DNA of 42,148 bases from Rhodocaloribacter litoris (lineage in GTDB: Bacteria > Bacteroidota > Rhodothermia > Rhodothermales > ISCAR-4553), in contig NZ_CP076718.1 in NCBI RefSeq assembly GCF_011682235.2, forward strand, positions 1,997,354 through 2,039,501, written 5' to 3'. The notes below the pieces were generated by a model. It was not told the origin of the DNA and ran no database searches. It was given only the letters and a program-made list of their open reading frames with translations. Shown piece after piece: positions 36,863 to 42,148 of this stretch; the stretch's first letter is position 1; each line of letters begins with the position of its first letter. The position numbers were made by a program, and so were the translations under genes.

Positions 36863-38365
36863 ATGCGACGCCGGACAGGCCTGAGCTTCCTGCTTTCCGT
36901 GCTGTTCCTCGTCGCCGGCGGCGAGGCACGGGCCCAGCCGGCACGGATGGACGAGACGCTCTTCATCCGGCCGCGCCTGGGGCTTTCCGCGTACGCCGGC
37001 GACAACGCCACGTCGCTCCTCAGCCTCGACGGCGTCCCCTACAGCCTGGGCCTCGAACTGGGCTACCAGCGCAGTCCCCGTCTCAGCCTGGGCCTGGGCC
37101 TCCAGCTGGCCGGCTATCCGGGCATCCATCCCACCGCCGGGCGAAACGACGGCGCGGTCTCCACGACCCGCACGTCGGTGCACGTGCTCGCCCGCCACCT
37201 GCTCGCCCCGGGCAACGTGGCGCCCTACGTCCACGCCGGCGCCCACGTGACCTTCGGCCGGGTGCTCCTGCCGGAGACGGACCTCCCGGACACTCCCTTC
37301 CGGGAAAAGGGCCGGGTGGCCCTGGGCCCGCTGATCGGGCTGGGGCTGGACGTGCGGTTGAACCAGAACGTCTCCCTCTTCTTCGAGGTGACGGACCACC
37401 TCACCTTCCCGGACGAGGGCGCCGACGGCCGCCGGGGCGGGGGCCCGTTCGATCACCTGCTCAACACGATCGGAGCCGGTCTGAAGATCAACTTCAAGCG
37501 CCCGTTCGTGCCGGCGGTCGTCGGCGCGGTCCGCTGCCCGCCGGGCGAGGTGCAGACGGGCCAGTTGCTCCCCTTCTCCGCCTGGATCAACCCCGACGCC
37601 ACCCGGCCGGTGTCCATGACCTGGGACTTCGGAGACGGCGCCATGGCCACGGGGCTGGCGGCCGCCCACACCTACCGGCACGCCGGCATCTATACCGTCA
37701 CCGTCGTCGCCGACAACGGGCGCCGCGCCGACACGGCCACCTGCACCGTGGTGGTGGTCCCCGCCTGCCTTCCCGCCGAGATCACCGCGATGACGGCTTC
37801 GAACCGGCAGCCGGACACCCGCACGGCCGTCCACTTCGCGGCCACCGTGCCGGGATCGCGGCCGGTCGCCTACCACTGGGACTTCGGGGACGGGCACCGT
37901 TCGACCGAGGCCGCCCCCACCCATACCTTCGCCGAGGCCGGCACGTACACCGTCACCCTGGAAGTGACCAACTGCGGCGGCACGGTCCGGCGCACCATGC
38001 AGGTCACCGTGGCGCCCTGGAAGAACCCGCTCTGCGCGGTGACGGCGATGAACCCCGTCTTCTTCGAACGCAACGCGAGCATCCTCACCGAGGCGGCGCG
38101 CCGGCAGCTCCGGGAAAACCTCACCATCCTGCACACCTGCCCGGATCTCCGGGCCCGCATCGAGGGCTTCGCCGCCCCGGACGAGCGGAACCCGGACCAG
38201 CTCGCCGAGGACCGTGCCCGCGTCGTCGAGCAGTTCTATGTGGACAACGGCATCGCCTTCACCCGCCTGACCGCCACCGGCCGGGGGGCCTTTCCGGGCG
38301 CCACGGCACAGCCGGAGAGCGCCAACCCGGCCCGCCGCGTCCATACCATCCCGGTACGCAACTGA
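36863..38365 (+). CDS. Outer-membrane protein: beta-barrel, two PKD domains, OmpA C-terminus
   Basis: A 500-residue protein. The signal peptide (LSFLLSVLFLVAGGEARA, then QPAR) is followed by a beta-barrel-like region to about residue 215, with alternating strands such as PYSLGLELGYQRSPRLSLGLGLQL. Two PKD domains each carry WDFGDG (about 252-257 and 338-343) and end in TYTVTLEV-type strands. The last 110 residues are OmpA-like: FFERNASILTEAARRQLRENL, then DQLAEDRARVV, the peptidoglycan-binding helix. It should tie the outer membrane to peptidoglycan and expose or hold PKD modules in between. It starts 6 bp after gltA, so transcriptional coupling is likely although no functional link is evident. 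Confidence 0.9.
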   Translation: MRRRTGLSFLLSVLFLVAGGEARAQPARMDETLFIRPRLGLSAYAGDNATSLLSLDGVPYSLGLELGYQRSPRLSLGLGLQLAGYPGIHPTAGRNDGAVSTTRTSVHVLARHLLAPGNVAPYVHAGAHVTFGRVLLPETDLPDTPFREKGRVALGPLIGLGLDVRLNQNVSLFFEVTDHLTFPDEGADGRRGGGPFDHLLNTIGAGLKINFKRPFVPAVVGAVRCPPGEVQTGQLLPFSAWINPDATRPVSMTWDFGDGAMATGLAAAHTYRHAGIYTVTVVADNGRRADTATCTVVVVPACLPAEITAMTASNRQPDTRTAVHFAATVPGSRPVAYHWDFGDGHRSTEAAPTHTFAEAGTYTVTLEVTNCGGTVRRTMQVTVAPWKNPLCAVTAMNPVFFERNASILTEAARRQLRENLTILHTCPDLRARIEGFAAPDERNPDQLAEDRARVVEQFYVDNGIAFTRLTATGRGAFPGATAQPESANPARRVHTIPVRN

Positions 38366-38804
38366 CCCGCCGCCGGCGCTCTCGCTTTCTTTTGCCACAA
38401 CCATCTCCGATCTTGGAGCACCGGTGCAAGGCCCGGATCCGGCCGCCGGGAACGTTGTTCGTTATACCAGCTCTCCGGAAGTCCCGCCCGCGGTGCACGG
38501 GCGGTAGCGTCGAGCGGCGGGGCCACAAAGCACGCCCGGCCATCTCGCAGAACCGGTATGAGCGTGCATCCACCTACCCGGGCAAGCCTGCGTTCGATGG
38601 TCCTCCCGACCTCGAACGGAGGCGCCATGCCGGTATCGATACACGACAAGATTCCGGGTTCTCACAGGGGATCCTCCGCATCGAGGGAATCATGGGAAAC
38701 AGACCACAGCGGACGGATGCCCCCCGACCGGCGCGCGCGCCGCGCTTCCATCAACCACGTTGACCGCTGATACAACCTCGCCGTCGTCTGCCACGATCTC
38801 ACTC
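38366..38804. other. 439-bp gap without a convincing gene
   Basis: Short open frames on both strands here have poor codon patterns and no motif. The only structure I see is an inverted repeat, CCGCCCG (38484-38490), 7-nt loop, CGGGCGG (38498-38504), not followed by T residues. A pyrimidine-rich stretch (GCTCTCGCTTTCTTTTGCC, from 38377) just after the OmpA-like gene may help stop transcription. The promoter of the cNMP/CBS gene is expected near the right end but I cannot place it. Confidence 0.5.
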
Positions 38805-40742
38805 ATGTCCATGTCCACTTCGGCGATCCTGAACCGCATCAAGCACCTGCTCGATACGACCCCGCCCTTCGACCGCCTCACGGAAGAAGAGCGAGGGAGC
38901 CTGTTGCCCGACGTCACCCTCGAATTCTTCGAGCCGGGCGAGGTGATCCTCGCCCAGGGCAGTCCACCGCCGAAGGGCCTCTACATCGTCGAATCCGGGC
39001 TGGTCCGGCTCATGGACATCGACGCCCAGCGCCTGATCGACAAGTGCGGCGAGGGGGACACCTTCGGCGCGTTCGGGTTGATCAAGGGCGGGGCGCTCAT
39101 CTACGAGGCCAAGGCCGTCGAGCCGACCGTGTGTGCCCTCCTCAAAGGGGAACGCTTCCGGTCGCTGTACGAAACCAACCGCGAATTCGCAGCCTTCTTC
39201 GACAGCGACCTGAACTATTACGCCCGTCGCCTGGGTACGGAGGTCGACGTCTCCGGCGCCTACCGGCTCACGATGCGCCTGGCCGCGCTGCCGCATCGCC
39301 GCCCGGTCACCGGCCCCCCTTCGACGACGGCCCAGGAGGCCGCCCGGCGCATGGCCGCCGCCCGCGTCGGCGCCTTTCTCGTGGTGGAGGACCACACGAT
39401 ACGCGGCATCCTGACCGACCGCGACCTGCGGAACCGGCTCGTGGCCCAGGGCCTCCCCCCCCGAACCCCCGTGCGCGAGCTGATGTCTTCGCCCGTACTG
39501 ACCGTCCCGGCCGAAACCCCGCTCTTCGAGACGATGATGACCCTGATCGACCGGGACGTGCACCGCCTCGTCGTGCTCGACGAAAACGGCAGGCCGTGCG
39601 GCATCCTGACCGACCGCGACCTGGCCCACTTCCGGGGACAGGACCCCGTGGCCACCGTCGACCGCATCGAGACGGCCTCGTCCCTGCCCGAGCTGTCGAA
39701 CATCCGGGCCGAGACGAGCGAACTGCTGCTGCGCTTCTACCGGCAGGACGTGCGTCCCGAGCAGCTGATGCGCATCCTCTCGATCATCTATGACCGGATC
39801 GCCGTGCGGGTGCTCGAGCTGGTCGAAGCGGAACTGGCCGGCGAAGACCCGGAGGCCGCCGTCTCCCTCCCCTGGGTATGGCTGCGCCTGGGCAGCGGAG
39901 GGCGGCGGGAGATGACGCTGGCCTCGCGCCAGCACAACGCGCTGCTCTATGCCGACCCCGCCACGCCCGACGAAGCGGCCCGGGCCGAAACCTGGTTCGC
40001 CCGCCTGGCCGAACGGGCCAATGCCGCCCTCGAGCGCTGTGGTTTCCTCAACAGCGAGACCGTGGCCCGCACCCCCGCCTGCCGCCTGCCCCTGCGCACC
40101 TTCAAAAAGACGTTCCGGACCTGGATCTTCGAAGCCGGTGCCGGCGAGCTGACCGGCGCACCGATCCTGTTTTTCGACCTGCGCGGCATCTACGGCGCAA
40201 TGTCGCTGGTGGACGCGCTCAAACAGGACATCGAAGACGCCCTGAACATGCAGGCCATGGACCCGGACCGCGCCTTCATCCAGATGATGGCCGCCGGCGC
40301 CCTCAAACAGGCCCCGCCGCTGTCCTTCTTCCGCCGGTTCGTGCTGGAACGCTCCGGCGAGCACCGCAACGCCTTCGACATCCGCACGCGCGGCATCCTC
40401 CCCGTCGTCGACGCGGCGCGCGTGCTGGCGCTGGAAGCCCGCTTCCTCGAAAGCACCAACACCTTCGACCGCCTGCGCCACGCCGCCGACGCCTTTCCCG
40501 ACCTCCGGGGCGTGATCGAGACCACGCTGGAAGCCTACCAGTTCCTGTTCGACTTCCGCCTAGAGCATCACCTGCGGGCGGTCGAGGGCGGCGAAGCACC
40601 GGACAACCACATCATCCCGGCTCAACTCTCGCCCATCCAGCGCAACCTGCTGCGCAAAGCCTTCGGCACCGTCGCCGAACTGCAGGCCGCCCTCACCCGG
40701 CGGTACGACCTCGGCCGGGGCTGGCTCTCCCCCCGGAATTGA
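38805..40742 (+). CDS. cNMP-binding / CBS pair / DUF294 nucleotidyltransferase-like protein
   Basis: A 645-residue cytoplasmic protein. Residues about 20-130 form a cyclic-nucleotide-binding fold (FFEPGEVILAQGSPPPKGLYIVESGLVRL). Two CBS domains follow (about 170-295), each with GILTDRDL. Then come DUF294 (about 335-460) and its C-terminal partner domain (FFRRFVLERSGEHRNAFDIRTRGILPVVDAARVLALEA, DNHIIPAQLSPIQRNLL). The family is related to GlnD-type nucleotidyltransferases, whose motif is GSEGRxExTLxTDQDNAL. Here it is GSGGRREMTLASRQHNAL, so both catalytic aspartates are replaced (Arg375, His377). It is thus probably a sensor or scaffold rather than an enzyme. ATG 38805 or 38811 may be the start. 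Confidence 0.92.
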   Translation: MSMSTSAILNRIKHLLDTTPPFDRLTEEERGSLLPDVTLEFFEPGEVILAQGSPPPKGLYIVESGLVRLMDIDAQRLIDKCGEGDTFGAFGLIKGGALIYEAKAVEPTVCALLKGERFRSLYETNREFAAFFDSDLNYYARRLGTEVDVSGAYRLTMRLAALPHRRPVTGPPSTTAQEAARRMAAARVGAFLVVEDHTIRGILTDRDLRNRLVAQGLPPRTPVRELMSSPVLTVPAETPLFETMMTLIDRDVHRLVVLDENGRPCGILTDRDLAHFRGQDPVATVDRIETASSLPELSNIRAETSELLLRFYRQDVRPEQLMRILSIIYDRIAVRVLELVEAELAGEDPEAAVSLPWVWLRLGSGGRREMTLASRQHNALLYADPATPDEAARAETWFARLAERANAALERCGFLNSETVARTPACRLPLRTFKKTFRTWIFEAGAGELTGAPILFFDLRGIYGAMSLVDALKQDIEDALNMQAMDPDRAFIQMMAAGALKQAPPLSFFRRFVLERSGEHRNAFDIRTRGILPVVDAARVLALEARFLESTNTFDRLRHAADAFPDLRGVIETTLEAYQFLFDFRLEHHLRAVEGGEAPDNHIIPAQLSPIQRNLLRKAFGTVAELQAALTRRYDLGRGWLSPRN

Positions 40743-41008
40743 ACGCCGCCGGCGCGGGGTTTGCAAAGGCTTGGGGAATTGCCGCCTTCCGGCCCCGGCA
40801 GCGCTTCCGGCTCCGAACCCCTCCGTCCATGCCGCGTTAGGAGGGAGGCGCCGGCCCCCGTGGCGGCCGCCCGCCTTCACCATCCCTGCCGTGACGACGC
40901 CGGCGGAAGCGGTCCGCCCACCGGCACACGCGCCCGAATCGCCGTCCCACCCCCTGACGTGACACCCCCCGGCGCGGTCTTCCCGGCTCCCAACCCTGAC
41001 CTTTGATT

Positions 41009-41869
41009 ATGGAAACCCTGCTGCGTCTTGCGCTCCAGAAGTCGGGGCGCCTGAGCGAAGCTTCCGTCCAGTTGATCGAAGCCTGCGGCATCCATTTCAA
41101 CCGGGCCAACCATCGCCTTCGTTGCCAGGCCGACAACTTCCCCCTCGAAATCCTCTATCTGCGGGACGACGACATCCCCGGCTACGTGGCCGACGGCGTG
41201 GCCGACGTGGGCGTCGTCGGCGAGAACGTCGTGGCCGAGAAGCGACGCCCCGTCGAGGTGCTCGAACGCCTGGGCTTCGCCCGCTGCCGCCTCGCCATCG
41301 CCGTCCCCCGCAGCACCCCCTACGACGGCCTCGCCGACCTCGAAGGGCTGCACATCGCCACCTCCTACCCGAACCTGCTCTCGGACTTCCTCCGCGAGAA
41401 CGGCATCGAGGCGAGCATCCACGAGATCAGCGGCTCGGTCGAGATCGCCCCGAGCATCGGCCTGGCCGACGCCGTCTGCGACCTGGTCAGCTCCGGCAGC
41501 ACGCTGCTGAGCAACGGCCTCAAGGAGGTCGAAACGGTGATGCGCTCCGAGGCGGTGCTCATCGGCCGCCCCGACCTGCCCCCCGAGAAGGCCGCCCTCC
41601 TCGACGCCCTCCGCTTCCGCATCCAGGCCGTCCTGAAGGCCCAGAACTTCAAGTACATCCTGCTCAACGCCCCCAACGAGGCCATCGACCGGATCGTCGA
41701 ACTGCTGCCGGGCATGAAGAGCCCGACGGTGCTGCCGCTGGCCGAATCCGGCTGGAGCTCGGTCCACTCCGTCGTCAACGAGAACGACTTCTGGGAGGTG
41801 ATCGAGAACCTCCGGGCCGCCGGCGCCCAGGGCATCCTCGTCGTGCCCATCGAGAAGATGATCGTCTGA
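41009..41869 (+). CDS. hisG: ATP phosphoribosyltransferase, long form
   Basis: A 286-residue enzyme for the first step of histidine synthesis, joining ATP and PRPP. LRLALQKSGRLSEASVQLIEACG is the N-terminal signature. DDIPGYVADGVADVGVVGENVV and IATSYPNLLSDFLRENG lead to the PRPP loop EIAPSIGLADAVCDLVSSGSTL. Residues from about 212 form the ACT-like regulatory domain (KYILLNAPNEAIDRIVELLPGMKSPTV), so this is the hexameric HisG-long form, feedback-inhibited by histidine and needing no HisZ. ATG 41009 is used; a TTG 6 nt earlier adds only two residues. No histidine-rich leader peptide is seen in the 266-bp gap upstream. hisD follows, displaced by the palindromic element at 41879-41976. Confidence 0.96.
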   Translation: METLLRLALQKSGRLSEASVQLIEACGIHFNRANHRLRCQADNFPLEILYLRDDDIPGYVADGVADVGVVGENVVAEKRRPVEVLERLGFARCRLAIAVPRSTPYDGLADLEGLHIATSYPNLLSDFLRENGIEASIHEISGSVEIAPSIGLADAVCDLVSSGSTLLSNGLKEVETVMRSEAVLIGRPDLPPEKAALLDALRFRIQAVLKAQNFKYILLNAPNEAIDRIVELLPGMKSPTVLPLAESGWSSVHSVVNENDFWEVIENLRAAGAQGILVVPIEKMIV

Positions 41870-41985
41870 CCTGATGCGTTTCACGTTTCAGGTTCTACGT
41901 TCCACGTTTTCGTACCCACGCTGAACGTGAAACGTAGAACGTTTAACGTCAAACGTGAACCCCAACCCGCAACCAGCCTGATGCG
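41870..41985. mobile_element. Palindromic ACGT-rich element between 9-bp direct repeats (MITE-like)
   Basis: Two arms rich in ACGT steps face each other. The left arm (41879-41908, TTTCACGTTTCAGGTTCTAC then GTTCCACGTT) and the right arm (41924-41959, AACGTGAAACGTAGAACGTT then TAACGTCAAACGTGAA) are imperfect inverted repeats around a 15-nt loop. CCTGATGCG occurs exactly at 41870-41878 and 41977-41985, bracketing the element like a target-site duplication. The right copy contains the hisD start codon. Removing the element and one copy would put hisD 4 nt after the hisG stop (TGACCTGATG), a normal operon spacing. It has no coding capacity. It could also act as an mRNA hairpin between the genes. 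Confidence 0.55.
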
Positions 41986-42148
41986 CGTCTACGTCAACCC
42001 CGAGCGTGCCCGGTGGGCCGAACTGGTGCTCCGTCCCGTGCAGGAGACGGCGGCGCTGGAGGCCCGCGTGCGCCCCATCCTGGAGGCCGTCCGCACCGGC
42101 GGCGACGCGGCCGTGCGCGACTTCACGCAGCGCTTCGACGGCGTGGCG
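41981..42148 (+). CDS. hisD: Histidinol dehydrogenase, N-terminal part (runs off window end)
   Basis: The first 56 codons of a gene directly after hisG: MRVYVNPERARWAELVLRP, then ALEARVRPILEAVRTGGDAAVRDFTQRFDGV. The stretch V..I...VR..GD.A...FT..FDG is the conserved N-terminal motif of histidinol dehydrogenase, which oxidises L-histidinol to histidine in two NAD-dependent steps. The active site lies beyond the window. The ATG sits inside the right CCTGATGCG repeat, with the C/A-rich leader AACCCCAACCCGCAACCAGC and no Shine-Dalgarno sequence in front. Gene order hisG-hisD supports the call. Confidence 0.88.
   Translation, partial: MRVYVNPERARWAELVLRPVQETAALEARVRPILEAVRTGGDAAVRDFTQRFDGVA

Noticed and set aside
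35402-38404. A 1000-codon open frame antisense to gltA and the OmpA-like gene
   Set aside because: GC-rich third positions keep the antisense frame open; its translation has no recognisable motif, whereas the plus strand encodes two clear families.
40743-41008. His leader peptide or T-box before hisG
   Set aside because: No run of His codons after a start, no T-box consensus; only a three-codon ATG-CCG-CGT-TAG occurs.

Overview
The window is a very GC-rich, densely coded bacterial chromosome segment. It has no tRNA, rRNA, CRISPR array, complete insertion sequence or phage gene that I could see. Gene content (BatA-type von Willebrand proteins with MoxR, a GH32 enzyme with a Bacteroidota-style insert, a PKD/OmpA protein, long-form HisG, mostly leaders without Shine-Dalgarno sequences) suggests a high-GC member of the Bacteroidota/Rhodothermota, such as a Rhodothermus relative. 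That assignment is inference; no marker gene is present.

Layout. (1) 1-2363: the start of a minus-strand MFS transporter, then a plus-strand pair made of an LpxH-like metallophosphoesterase and a glycosyltransferase. (2) 2387-5847, minus: a fructan/sucrose unit of GH32 hydrolase followed by an MFS sugar porter that carries a frameshift. (3) 5957-9660, minus: a GAF/multi-PAS/PP2C (RsbU-like) signalling protein cut in two by an exact 20-bp tandem duplication. (4) 9766-12144, minus: an SLC12-like cation-chloride/amino-acid transporter. (5) 12277-13931: a small basic protein, and a divergent queC/queF pair for 7-deazaguanine synthesis in which QueC lacks all four zinc cysteines. (6) 13965-15729, minus: a secreted SxxK serine hydrolase and a small acidic protein with a 19-residue repeat.

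(7) 15955-30642, plus: the main block, eight codirectional genes. They are a TPR protein with a gluzincin protease domain, DUF58, DUF4159, a MoxR AAA+ ATPase, a BatA-like membrane vWA protein, a DUF4175-like membrane coiled-coil protein, a second membrane vWA protein, and a caspase/C13-like protein that has lost its catalytic cysteine. This looks like a MoxR/vWA envelope-associated machine and is the best candidate here for a poorly described system.

(8) 30693-35388, minus: ilvE, a family 2 glycosyltransferase, a WYL regulator with a premature TAG, a voltage-gated-type K+ channel and a tandem universal stress protein. (9) 35579-42148, plus: citrate synthase, with a PKD/OmpA outer-membrane protein 6 bp downstream; a cNMP/CBS/DUF294 protein lacking its catalytic aspartates; hisG; and the start of hisD. 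HisG and hisD are separated by a palindromic element flanked by 9-bp direct repeats.

Three genes carry reading-frame lesions (sugar porter, PAS/PP2C protein, WYL regulator). Either these are real gene decay or switchable variants, or the underlying sequence has local errors; raw reads would decide. Gene functions are assigned from motifs I could read, not from database searches.
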